Assembly (NCBI GenBank): GCA_051294375.1
Contig: CM119263.1
Location: forward strand, 4,900,374 to 4,964,373
Source: Paraspadella gotoi
Taxonomy: Eukaryota > Chaetognatha
DNA: 64,000 nucleotides
Direction: 5' to 3'
Positions 35,326-44,940 of this stretch are shown here, one piece after another. Every line of letters begins with the position of its first letter. The stretch's first letter is position 1. The position numbers and the translations under genes are program-made. The notes beneath the pieces were generated by a model that had not been told where the DNA came from, did no database searches, and saw nothing but the letters and a program-made list of their open reading frames with translations.

Positions 35326-35715
35326 TTTGGCGGAGAGGAGGAAGCGATGAGTCGACTCGAGAAGGAGTTATCGAGCAGAGGAGGAAAGGAATGGGGTTGA
35401 GTACGAGGAGTATATGAATGGCGAGTCGAGGTGGGCTGGTGCAGGTAGAGGAGAATGGTGGCGAGGCGCATCGGGGTGTTGGGAGAGGGACGAACGAGGT
35501 GATGATTAGGCGGGTAGATCTTAGACTCAGTGAGCCCTTTACGTCAAACAAATGCGTTGATCGGAAGAACAAATTGATCGGAAAAGGCAGGGAGAGTTGA
35601 GGAGCAAGGAATGAATAATTCGGATACGGTGAGAGAGGAAAGTAAGTCAACAGAGCAATAGAGACATCTGTATCTCGTAGGAGGCGTTGCTACGCCGGGC
35701 AGTGTGATATGTGTG

Positions 35716-35754
35716 TATCTAGTGTCTGAGGAGTTGGAGTCGTAGCACTAGATA
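35716..35754. other. Perfect 9-bp hairpin, 21-base loop
   Basis: TATCTAGTG (35,716-35,724) and CACTAGATA (35,746-35,754) are exact reverse complements. Confidence 0.7.
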
Positions 35755-36028
35755 ACGTAGACAGCAAAACGCGACCCGACAGAGCAACAAGTCGAGAAAT
35801 CCGGAACCAAAGAAAGAAAAGAAAACGCTCCCCGAGGCCAAACAGGCCGAGAGTTAGCACCTTGGAAGAAACGAGGACCGCTACAGGAAAGAAAGTCTAA
35901 AATACCGACTACGCAAAATAAAGAGGGAGAGCATGATACTGGACTGATCGTTAGCGTCAGTGAGACGAACGACCGACACAGATAGGAGGTTTACAGTAAA
36001 TATAATCGAAATCATTCTGTCGGTAACT

Positions 36029-36075
36029 GCGAGGAATAATTCTATAGTACTGAGTAACAGTAGATTATTCCTCGC
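36029..36075. other. Perfect 12-bp hairpin, 23-base loop
   Basis: GCGAGGAATAAT (36,029-36,040) and ATTATTCCTCGC (36,064-36,075) are exact reverse complements with no mismatch. This is unusual outside simple repeats. Possible structured RNA, binding site or short inverted-repeat relic. Confidence 0.75.
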
Positions 36076-37655
36076 AAGACGATGGTATTAACATATTCCG
36101 CACGGAAAATAATTATATGACTAATCGACGTAATCGTATCGATAGGTTAACATCAACCTCATAAATGTTACGATCAGTGCGGCGAAAAAGAATCGGTCGT
36201 CGTCGTCTGAGTACGTCGTCGTCGTGTCGTCGGCAGAGATACGTAATCTTGAGATGAGAAAACGTAAATAAGGTTTAATCGGAGACGAGAGCCACTTTTT
36301 ACCCTAACAGAACGAAAATATTCTGATACCGAGACGAAACGCTGAATTGCTGTATAGAAGATCGAATTTACGCCGGTCCTTTACCCGAGGTTATGAGAGA
36401 AAAGTGCCACCTGGAATCTTTTTTCACATGTATGTTAATGAAATTGAATTCAGTAGGACCGAGACACATCTCATATTATAATTCGATTAATTCCGAGTTA
36501 GAGAACCGTAAGTATACCGGCTATTTCGCCGTATCTATGTCTTTTCATAACGTATATGACTCTTAGATCCACATTTGCTTAGCTGCTCGAGCGACCTCTG
36601 TAAGACGAGATTTCGCCAGATAATTTCTGCTCGAGAAGAGCTACTTTGTCTCAAGTTGTCATATGCCATCACTTAATAATACTATGAATTCATTTTATCT
36701 ATAGAGTTTTTCCATCTTTTTAACATGATAAAAAGCTTTTCTTTTCTCTATTATTCACAAGATCTACAACCAAATTTCTTTCTTCTGTTTTAGTGTACAA
36801 ATGAAAATTTGCACCAATTAAATCATTTTCCTTGCCTTCCGCTGTTTTCACAAATAGGTACTCGATTCCTTATTTTTTTTTTTTCATATATTTTGCGTCT
36901 TATTTGAGTATTTTTTCTCTTAAAAATTCTTAATTATTTCAGTCTCTCTCGCCTTGCTCTACGATACTTTTACTAGGAAAAATAGTTAAGAGATTATCGA
37001 GCACCATTCTCTCTGTATATTTTTAAGTATTGTTTCATTTTAGTCTAGAGAAATATATTCTCACAAAATAACATAAGCAATACTATCGTGGTAAATATCC
37101 TTCCTCTATTCCTCATACTCCATTTGAGGATGATCGCCTCCTCATCCTCGTCATCGCGATCCACTGAGCCGTGGCCATCTGTATTGCGGCAAAATGCTTT
37201 CTCTGTATCATAGCACTTTCATTTGCCGAGGTTCATTCAGAGGTGTCAAGAACTGCGTATATCACACCTGTAGCCGCGGCAAATTCTTTTTTCACCTTCA
37301 GCTCCGCGTATCGTTTCCGCGATGCCATCGTTCCACAGTCTTTATTGCTGATGAACTCCTGATTTGCGTCTGGTCCCCCTCCTCTTTTCTCTAGAAGCTA
37401 CAATTGGGCACTGCCCGCTTTAAATATGTACACCTGCAAAGGAAAGGGCCGCTCCGTCGTCTTACAAGATTACAGGAAACAACCTTAAACCAAACCAATA
37501 CCTATATTATCTAAAAAACATTCTGAAACAAAAATAAACGTAACTCGAATAATTGAAATAAGAAGACAACATAGACATCAATACCATCCAATCCGAATAT
37601 CATGTGGAAAACTAAAGGCGATTTTTTCTTCCCCCATTATTTTTACAATTGTCAG

Positions 37656-37817
37656 CGTAAGCACAATGATTATTTTTTTGCTCTAATGCGTATACGCGAT
37701 TGGAATACATTAAGCGAAAAATGGAAGGAAGCAACTGAAAGGAAATTTAAGTGTAGTAATCCACATGAACATCCTGATATTTATTTTAACAAATACGAGC
37801 AAGTTTTTTCGAAGTAG
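37656..37817 (+). CDS. Possible terminal exon of an unrecognised protein gene
   Basis: A pyrimidine tract and acceptor (CCCCCATTATTTTTACAATT then GTCAG, AG at 37,654-37,655) precede a 53-codon frame ending in TAG at 37,815-37,817. The peptide is hydrophilic and non-repetitive, with the parts MRIRDWNTLSEKWKEATER and HEHPDIYFNKYEQVFSK, unlike the S/L/F frames elsewhere. AATAAA follows 19 bases after the stop. Without splicing, the frame opens at ATG 37,602 (71 codons) and has an in-frame TAG upstream. I recognise no family. The acceptor, stop and poly(A) order is consistent with a last exon on the plus strand, but no upstream exon was identified. Confidence 0.3.
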   Translation, partial: RKHNDYFFALMRIRDWNTLSEKWKEATERKFKCSNPHEHPDIYFNKYEQVFSK

Positions 37818-37836
37818 ATATAATCTACTCCCAATT

Positions 37837-37842
37837 AATAAA
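37837..37842 (+). terminator. AATAAA poly(A) signal candidate
   Basis: Canonical hexamer 19 bases downstream of the stop of the possible terminal exon. The hexamer is common in AT-rich DNA, so the call depends on the exon. Confidence 0.3.
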
Positions 37843-38400
37843 ATGTTTCTAACACATTTTTTCCTAGATACCGTAACTCTTTGACTACTGGTTAATCTGC
37901 TCTTCATATCTTTTCTCACTTCACATATCCTTTTGTATTTAATAGTTCATCCTTCCCTTTTTCTTTTATTTCTCCGATCTGTATTCCACTCTCTCATGTC
38001 TGGACCTTTTACGGAACTATGCGCCGCATATCCGTTCGATTGTGACCTCGGATGTTTGTCTATGTCGTTTTCGCCGTGTTGAGAATCTCTTCAAGTTTTT
38101 TCTATACTAAAACATCTTCCTCTAGTATTGTTATTTCATGTTGCTTGATTGTTTCTTGTATGGTGTACTTTATCTCGGCATTCGCTATCTTTCTCTTTTT
38201 TTTTTTTTTTCTCTTTCTTTTTTTTTCTTCTTTTCTTTGCTGTTTTCTTATTTTATTTTTATGTCGTTTGCCTTCTTCAGGTTGATTTGTTTCCTTTTTT
38301 AAGCGATTAGGTTCGGTTTGTGGTGGTTTTGTCTTTGGTTGTTTTATTTTATTTGAGAGATATTGGTTTAGCTGCGTGTTGTGGGTTGGCATAGGTTTAT
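37843..38400. other. T/C-rich non-coding stretch
   Basis: Pyrimidine-biased sequence with a long T-run near 38,190-38,230. Frames on both strands are low-complexity. Confidence 0.5.
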
Positions 38401-38639
38401 TTTGGACGTCGCGGTTCGGGATGTTTTTTTCTGTTCTTTCCTAATTGTTAATCCCTTTCTTTGCCGCTCTATTTCTCTTATTTTTCTTTCCCGGCGTGGC
38501 TGATGCTTCTTCTGTCCGTCGGTTCTCCTTTGTTGCGTTACGTGCGGCCGTTTCCTTTCTTGTTTAATTTGCTTTTTCTTGTCTTTTTCTTTTATTTTTC
38601 CTTGTGCTTTATTCTTCTAGTAGCAGCCGAGTAAAAACG

Positions 38640-38975
38640 GACGGTAAGGCCGCAGTGCCTCGGGGACGAGGGTCCGGAAACTCACGGGGCGGGCCGTTTC
38701 TCGCCCATTAGGCGATAACGCCGTCAGTGGTCAGAATTAACATTTTGATGCGTGGGAGGAAACGCAGGGCGCGACGAACGGCGTGTACTTACTGAAAGCC
38801 GGTCAGTAGATGAGGAAGGAATGCTGGCTCCCTCTCTCGTCGGCTGCTCACTGTCTCATCGATCTCGGGTCTCATCGCATGCAGTCTCTCGCAGTGGTGG
38901 CACTGCAGCGGAGGCATCGGGGCGGCGGCGGTTGCTAATAGAGGGGTTGGTGGGTTGCGAGAGGGGAGAACGTTT
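38640..38975. other. GC- and CpG-rich stretch with a downstream TATA-like box
   Basis: Markedly GC-rich (for example CACGGGGCGGGCCGTTTCTC and GAGGCATCGGGGCGGCGGCG). A TATAAATA word follows at 38,994-39,001. Possible promoter region for a plus-strand transcript, without a visible downstream exon. The 112-codon frame at 38,752-39,090 falls in the gap of copy 2 and cannot be tested for conservation here. Confidence 0.3.
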
Positions 38976-38993
38976 TGGCGTGGTTTACGGTTC

Positions 38994-39001
38994 TATAAAT
39001 A
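38994..39001 (+). promoter_or_regulatory. TATAAATA, possible core promoter
   Basis: TATA-like octamer just downstream of the GC-rich stretch (GGTTCTATAAATAATGTATT). No initiator or gene confirms it. Confidence 0.2.
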
Positions 39002-39120
39002 ATGTATTTGTCTTTGTGTGTGGGTCGGAGAGGTATACCGCCATGGTTGAAATTTTTTTTTTTGCTTTACCTTTCGTTGGAGGAAAATAACGAGCTTTTG
39101 TTCGGGAGAGCAGGAGTTAG

Positions 39121-39408
39121 ATGAGAGAAGAGAGAAGAGAAGAGAGAGAGAGGAGAGAGAAGAGAGAGATGAGAGTTCAAGATGGTAATTTCGTGGTTCG
39201 CTGGCACGGAATTGCTGTGATTAAAGAAATTTTTTCGCTTGCGCATGGTGATTCGTGATCTTTGTTAATGTGACGTACCAAAATTATAGATATCATTACA
39301 GGAGGAACAAAGGCCCGATCAAACATCGGAGGCAGAACTTCACAAAACAAAGGCTCTCGTTAATAACTAGAAGAGAGAGAGAGAGAGAGAGGAAAGAGAG
39401 AGGCGAGG

Positions 39409-39475
<67 letters not shown>

Positions 39476-39645
39476 TTTGGGTGCATTGTGTGCGCTTTAC
39501 CAGAGATTCGGTGCGCGAGAAAGAGGGAGCGACAAGAAAAAAATAAAGGAGAGAGGGAGAGAGAAGAGAGAAGAGAGAGAGAGAGAGAGAGAGAAGAGAA
39601 GAGAGAGAGAGAGAGAGGAGAGAGAGAGTGAGGAGAGAGAGAGAG
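39121..39645. repeat. GA arrays in three parts
   Basis: GA-rich arrays at 39,121-39,172, 39,370-39,474 and 39,548-39,645, separated by unbiased sequence. Frames of 100-160 residues made of R/E or S/L are repeat artefacts. Confidence 0.92.
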
Positions 39646-39901
39646 TAAAAAAAAATGCACGTCCGACATGTCTTCATTCCATTGATTGTAAAGTGAAAGA
39701 GAGGAGGAGGGAAGGAGGAGGAAGGGGGTGATAAGAGAGGAGGAGGAGGATGGGATCATTACTGTTGTTAAATATTTATCGAACGCTGGCTGAGGCGAAC
39801 TTATTTTAAATGACAAACGACTAAAGATTCGAAGACTAAATTCTGCGTCAAACTTCGCTTCAGTTAAGCGAAGATAAACATTCGTAAATGGGACAGAGAT
39901 G

Positions 39902-40135
39902 GAATGGATGATGGATGGATGGATGGATGGATGGATGGATGGATGACGGGGACTGGATGGTTGATTGATGGTTGGTGGATAGTTTGGATGGATGGATGGA
40001 TGGATGGATGGATGGATGAGATGATGGATGGATGGACTGGATGGATGGATTGTATGGATGAATGGGGATTGGGAGACATGGATGGATGGATGAATGAATG
40101 GTATGCAATAGATCGAATGGATGGTTGGATTGGGT
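39902..40135. repeat. GATG (GGAT) tetranucleotide array
   Basis: Long, interrupted GGAT array. In copy 2 it starts at 43,176, is interrupted by a gap, and resumes to 43,440. Its frames (WMDGWMDG or SIHPSIHP) are low-complexity. Confidence 0.95.
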
Positions 40136-40526
40136 GATGCTGTTTGAATAGAATAGATAATTGGATTAATTTTGGATCAGTTAGATGACAATGGATGGAT
40201 GGTATATGGATGATTGGATAGTGGCTTTGAGACGAAAAGTCCTTATTAATAAGGTCCACCTCACTCTCTCTCTCTTTCTCAGTCTCTCTTCCTCATTCTC
40301 CTTGCTCCGCGTCCTCCCTCTCCACCTATCCTCTCTGTCTCTCATCTCTCGTCCGTTCCTTTTGATAGGATTATGAGTTGTTGCGACATTCCCAAAGACT
40401 TACTTAACAATTCATCCACACAATAAACAACTTTACTGGGGTCATGGAGACTGTTCGTCGTCGACGTCGTTGCTGTCCACCATGGTTATCTGGAATCGTT
40501 TTTATGTCCCGTCTTAGTCTTTGGCT

Positions 40527-40534
40527 TATAAAAG
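40527..40534 (+). promoter_or_regulatory. TATAAAAG in a small palindrome, weak promoter candidate
   Basis: The word GGCTTATAAAAGGCC here and GGCTTATAAAAGCC in the second copy (TATAAAAG at 43,822-43,829) contains a good TATA match, but it is also the inverted pair GGCTT/AAGCC and lies directly before an AAAG array. It may be a repeat end, not a promoter. Confidence 0.2.
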
Positions 40535-40548
40535 GCCTTGTATTAAAA

Positions 40549-40591
40549 AAGAAAGAATAGAAAGAGAAAGAAAGGAAAGAAAGAAAGAAGC

Positions 40592-40630
<39 letters not shown>

Positions 40631-40750
40631 GAAAAAAGATAGAAAGAAAAGATAGAAAGAAAGAGAAAGTAAGAGAAAGAGAAGAAAGAAGAAAGAAAGA
40701 TAGCAAGAAAAGAAAGAAAGACAGAAAGAAAGAAAGAAAGAAAGAAAGTA
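40549..40750. repeat. AAAG microsatellite, interrupted
   Basis: About 200 bases of GAAA units with many interruptions. The second copy at 43,843-43,941 is shorter and perfect. Confidence 0.95.
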
Positions 40751-41062
40751 AAACCGACGGACTAGCAGCGAGAATTTACTTTATTTAAATCTAATTTATA
40801 ATCCTTCGCATCAACAGTATATTAAATTATTAATTTTAAAGCGGCGTGATTCGTCGAAACGCTGATTCGTAGGGTGTTTTGTTTGTCGGTTTTTTTTTTT
40901 GATTATTTCTCTTCTCCTTTCTCACTCTCTCTCTCCTCTCTCATCTCCTCTCTCATACCCCATATCGCTCTAATAAACATTCACTGTTCAGGAAACAGCC
41001 CATTATTAATTCGTCACCTTTAAAGTGGCTGGGAACGCATGGCTGAGGTTCGAACTTTGTCA

Positions 41063-41215
41063 ATGCCAGAAAATGGCAACCTCTACTGCTCCAGAAAACG
41101 CGGCGAACTCATATCTCATGAAATGGCAAACCTTTGACCAAAACTTATGAACTGTCTTAACTTCAGAAATCCGGCTATAATCCAGAAAATGGCAAATGAA
41201 CAACAGCAATAAGAA
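41063..41215. repeat. Degenerate ATGGCAAAC-CTCAGAAA tandem repeat
   Basis: About five degenerate units of roughly 25-35 bases built around CCAGAAAATGGCAAAC. It is shared with 44,188-44,350 and ends at a 25-N gap. Confidence 0.6.
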
Positions 41216-41240
41216 NNNNNNNNNNNNNNNNNNNNNNNNN
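41216..41240. other. 25-N gap
   Basis: Exactly 25 N, the same length as at 17,953, 21,826, 51,598 and 57,097, so a default placeholder and not a measured size. Confidence 0.95.
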
Positions 41241-41341
41241 ATGATGATGATGATGGTGATGACGATGATGATGATGATGGTGATGACGATTATAAGGCGT
41301 CTTCCATAATATCCCGAGTAAAACATGTCTCGTTCGGGAAC
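41241..41341. repeat. ATGATG triplet array and short tail
   Basis: ATGATGATGATGATGGTGAT-type triplets, then about 50 bases of plain sequence before the next gap. Confidence 0.85.
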
Positions 41342-41836
41342 NNNNNNNNNNNNNNNNNNNNNNNNNNNNNNNNNNNNNNNNNNNNNNNNNNNNNNNNNNN
41401 NNNNNNNNNNNNNNNNNNNNNNNNNNNNNNNNNNNNNNNNNNNNNNNNNNNNNNNNNNNNNNNNNNNNNNNNNNNNNNNNNNNNNNNNNNNNNNNNNNNN
41501 NNNNNNNNNNNNNNNNNNNNNNNNNNNNNNNNNNNNNNNNNNNNNNNNNNNNNNNNNNNNNNNNNNNNNNNNNNNNNNNNNNNNNNNNNNNNNNNNNNNN
41601 NNNNNNNNNNNNNNNNNNNNNNNNNNNNNNNNNNNNNNNNNNNNNNNNNNNNNNNNNNNNNNNNNNNNNNNNNNNNNNNNNNNNNNNNNNNNNNNNNNNN
41701 NNNNNNNNNNNNNNNNNNNNNNNNNNNNNNNNNNNNNNNNNNNNNNNNNNNNNNNNNNNNNNNNNNNNNNNNNNNNNNNNNNNNNNNNNNNNNNNNNNNN
41801 NNNNNNNNNNNNNNNNNNNNNNNNNNNNNNNNNNNN
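41342..41836. other. Assembly gap (495 N)
   Basis: Run of N. No other copy in the window covers it. Confidence 0.95.
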
Positions 41837-42249
41837 GAAATTGTAGTTAAGGGGATTACTGATTAGGGAAGGGAGAAGACGCGGCCCTGGATTCGGAGAT
41901 TGACAGGGGATTGAAAGGGGAAATTGCGGGGGAAGGGATTGACAGGGAATGGGGAGATCCCGGTGATGGAGTTGATGGAAGAAAGGAGAAAAAGATTAGT
42001 TTCTATAATTAATAAAAGAGAGAATTTGGGTAGTAGATTATGAAGACTCGTTACCGAACTCAATTTTTGTTTATGAATTGACAAATTGACAAACATTTTG
42101 ATATCAGGACTAAACGTTTTTCAATCTTTCTTTCTTTTAGTTTTACTTTGTTTCTGTTTTAATTTTTTTCGATAATTTTTATTTTTCTTCTTTTTTTTTT
42201 GTTTTCTTTTTATTTCAAAGTTTTTTTATTCATCATTTCTTTTTTTTTT
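41837..42249. other. G-rich GGGATTGA stretch, then T-rich DNA
   Basis: 41,844-41,960 repeats GGGATTG-type words (for example GACAGGGGATTGAAAGGGGA), like 34,495-34,935. The rest is T-rich. No gene. Confidence 0.6.
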
Positions 42250-42506
42250 NNNNNNNNNNNNNNNNNNNNNNNNNNNNNNNNNNNNNNNNNNNNNNNNNNN
42301 NNNNNNNNNNNNNNNNNNNNNNNNNNNNNNNNNNNNNNNNNNNNNNNNNNNNNNNNNNNNNNNNNNNNNNNNNNNNNNNNNNNNNNNNNNNNNNNNNNNN
42401 NNNNNNNNNNNNNNNNNNNNNNNNNNNNNNNNNNNNNNNNNNNNNNNNNNNNNNNNNNNNNNNNNNNNNNNNNNNNNNNNNNNNNNNNNNNNNNNNNNNN
42501 NNNNNN
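42250..42506. other. Assembly gap (257 N)
   Basis: Run of N at the left edge of block Y copy 2. Confidence 0.95.
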
Positions 42507-43576
42507 TCTCTCTCTCTTCCCAAAATTGTTATCGCGCCTTCTTTCTTTATTTTTCCGCTTCCGATCTTCCTTTGTCTCTCCCTTCCGTTTCCTTTCTTTT
42601 TATTTGCTTTTTCTTTTCTTTTTCTTTTATTTTTCCTTTCTTTTTCCTTCTATAGAGTAAAAACGGACCCTCGGCCGAAATCAGGTCTCGCCCATTAAGC
42701 GATAACGCCTCAGAAGGAATTAACATTTTGATGCGGGGAAGAACGAGGGACGACGGCGGTGTTNNNNNNNNNNNNNNNNNNNNNNNNNNNNNNNNNNNNN
42801 NNNNNNNNNNNNNNNNNNNNNNNNNNNNNNNNNNNNNNNNNNNNNNNNNNNNNNNNNNNNNNNNNNNNNNNNNNNNNNNNNNNNNNNNNNNNNNNNNNNN
42901 NNNNNNNNNNNNNNNNNNNNNNNNNNNNNNNNNNNNNNNNNNNNNNNNNNNNNNNNNNNNNNNNNNNNNNNNNNNNNNNNNNNNNNNNNNNNNNNNNNNN
43001 NNNNNNNNNNNNNNNNNNNNNNNNNNNNNNNNNNNNNNNNNNNNNNNNNNNNNNNNNNNNNNNNNNNNNNNNNNNNNNNNNNNNNNNNNNNNNNNNNNNN
43101 NNNNNNNNNNNACTAAATTCTGCGTCAAACTTCGCCTCATTAAACGAAGAAAAACATTCGTAGATGGACAGAGATGGAATGGATGGATGGATGGATGGAT
43201 GGATGNNNNNNNNNNNNNNNNNNNNNNNNNNNNNNNNNNNNNNNNNNNNNNNNNNNNNNNNNNNNNNNNNNNNNNNNNNNNNNNNNNNNNNNNNNNNNNN
43301 NNNNNNNNNNNNNNNNNNNNNNNNNNNNNNNNNNNNNNNNNNNNNNNNNNNNNNNNNNNNNNNNNNNNNNNNNNNNNNNGATGGATGGATGGATGGATGG
43401 ATGGATGAATGGAATGGATGCATAGATCGAATGGATGGTTGGATGGGTGAATGGCTGTCTGAATAGATAGATAATTGATTAATTGGATAGTTAGATGAAT
43501 GGATGGATGGATTATGGATTGATTGAATAGTTTGCTTTGGAGACAGAAAAGTCCTTATTCATAAGGTCCCCCATCC

Positions 43577-43631
<55 letters not shown>

Positions 43632-43841
43632 CCTCTCCAACTATCCTCTCTGTCTCCATCTCGTCGTTCCTTTTGATAGGATTATAAGTTGTTGTGACAT
43701 CCAAGAGACTCACTTAAAAAATTCATCCACCAATAAACACTGGTCATGGTAGACTTCGTCGTCGACGTCGTTGCTGTCACCATGGTTATCTGGAATCGTT
43801 CTTATTGGTCACTCTTTGGCTTATAAAAGCCTTGTATTAAA

Positions 43842-43842
43842 A

Positions 43843-43941
<99 letters not shown>
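43842..43941. repeat. Perfect AAAG microsatellite
   Basis: About 25 uninterrupted GAAA units. Confidence 0.97.
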
Positions 43942-44074
43942 TAAAAAACCGACGGCAGCACGAGAATATTACTTATATCAATTATAATCTTCGCAATCAA
44001 AAGTAATTTAATTAATTAATTTAAAGCGGTTGATTCGTCGAAACCGATTCGTGGGTGTTGTTGTCGTTTTTGAT

Positions 44075-44118
<44 letters not shown>

Positions 44119-44187
44119 TCGCTCCCTTTAATACATTCACTCAGGAAACAGCCATTATTAATTCGGTCACCTTTAAGTGGCGAACGG

Positions 44188-44350
44188 CAATGCCAGAAAT
44201 GGCAACCTCACCTCAGAAACCGCGAACTCATCTCATAAATGGCAAACCTTTGACAAAAATGTGAACCTTAACTCAGAAAATCCAGGCTATAATCAGAAAT
44301 GGACAAATGAACAACAGAAATAAGAACCTCAACTCGAAAATGATGCCTCT
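44188..44350. repeat. Degenerate ATGGCAACCTCA-CTCAGAAA tandem repeat
   Basis: Counterpart of 41,063-41,215, with units such as AGAAATGGCAACCTCACCTC and AAATGGCAAACCTTTGACAA. Confidence 0.6.
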
Positions 44351-44940
44351 ACCTTGGAGCTGCCACTTTTGAACCGACATCCGCCCACATCCACATTCCA
44401 CAACCCACTCTCTACCACAACCATCGAAGCCAAAATCGCCCACAGATGTGTTGGGAATTCCCGGCACCAGAAATTCTTATGACCGCTTTCGGGTTTTTTT
44501 ATTCGCTATTTCCGCATTTTTTCCAGGCCTGATTCCAACTCTCTCTCTCTCCTCATACTCTTAAATATCTCTCTGTCTCAGTTCCAATAATCTCTCTCTC
44601 TCCATCTCGTCGTCTCTCTTCTCTCTTTCCGCGCTCTTCTTTCACTCTTCTCTCTCTGCGGTTCATTCTCATAGCTAAATTAGTCTTGAACATACTCTCT
44701 CAATTCTCTCTTTCTCTCTGCTCTCTCTCACTCTCTCAAATCTCGTCTCTCTCATCCTCTCTTCTCTCGTACTCTCTCTCTTCCATCGACTCGGTATTGA
44801 ACTTCGCTAAATATTGCATGAATACGCCGGAAAATTACACGCGGGAGGCAACTGATGCCTATCCAAGTCACGTCTGGCATTTTAAATCTTCTCTTCCTTC
44901 TTATTTATTTTTATTATTTGTTTAATTTAATTTGTTTTGT
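44351..44940. other. Unbiased stretch followed by CT-rich sequence
   Basis: The first 130 bases are non-repetitive (CCACATCCACATTCCACAAC) and open on the minus strand (44,273-44,467) with ordinary composition but no recognised motif. From 44,538 to 44,790 the sequence is CT-rich. No gene called. Confidence 0.4.

Larger units (their letters stand above)
35600..37600. other. Single-copy complex DNA with two hairpins, no gene called
   Basis: About 2 kb nearly free of microsatellites, apart from GTCGTCGTCGTCTGAGTACG at 36,198-36,217. No frame exceeds 70 codons. The first kilobase has balanced GC and contains both perfect hairpins; the rest becomes AT-rich. It could be intronic, a non-coding RNA region or regulatory DNA. 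Confidence 0.5.
38400..41215. repeat. Block Y, copy 1
   Basis: Recurs at about 42,507-44,350 in the same order: GAGTAAAAACGGAC, TCTCGCCCATTANGCGATAA, AACATTTTGATGCG, CTAAATTCTGCGTCAAACTT, GATG array, CT array, CTTTTGATAGGATTAT, AAAG array and a degenerate ATGGCAAAC repeat. Copy 2 is interrupted by three gaps, so copy 1 is the better source for the missing parts. Confidence 0.85.
42507..44350. repeat. Block Y, copy 2, with two gaps
   Basis: Second copy of 38,400-41,215. N runs at 42,764-43,111 and 43,206-43,379 replace GC-rich sequence and part of the GATG array. The sequence here is tidier than copy 1: fewer stray bases and perfect CT (43,580-43,628) and AAAG arrays. Copy 1 is therefore the error-prone or diverged version. 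Confidence 0.85.

Noticed and set aside
39860-40259. Repetitive SIHPSIHP / WMDGWMDG peptides
   Set aside because: Direct translation of the GATG tetranucleotide array.
40478-40512. CACCATGG Kozak-like start
   Set aside because: The frame stops after 11 codons, and the site lies in duplicated non-coding block Y.
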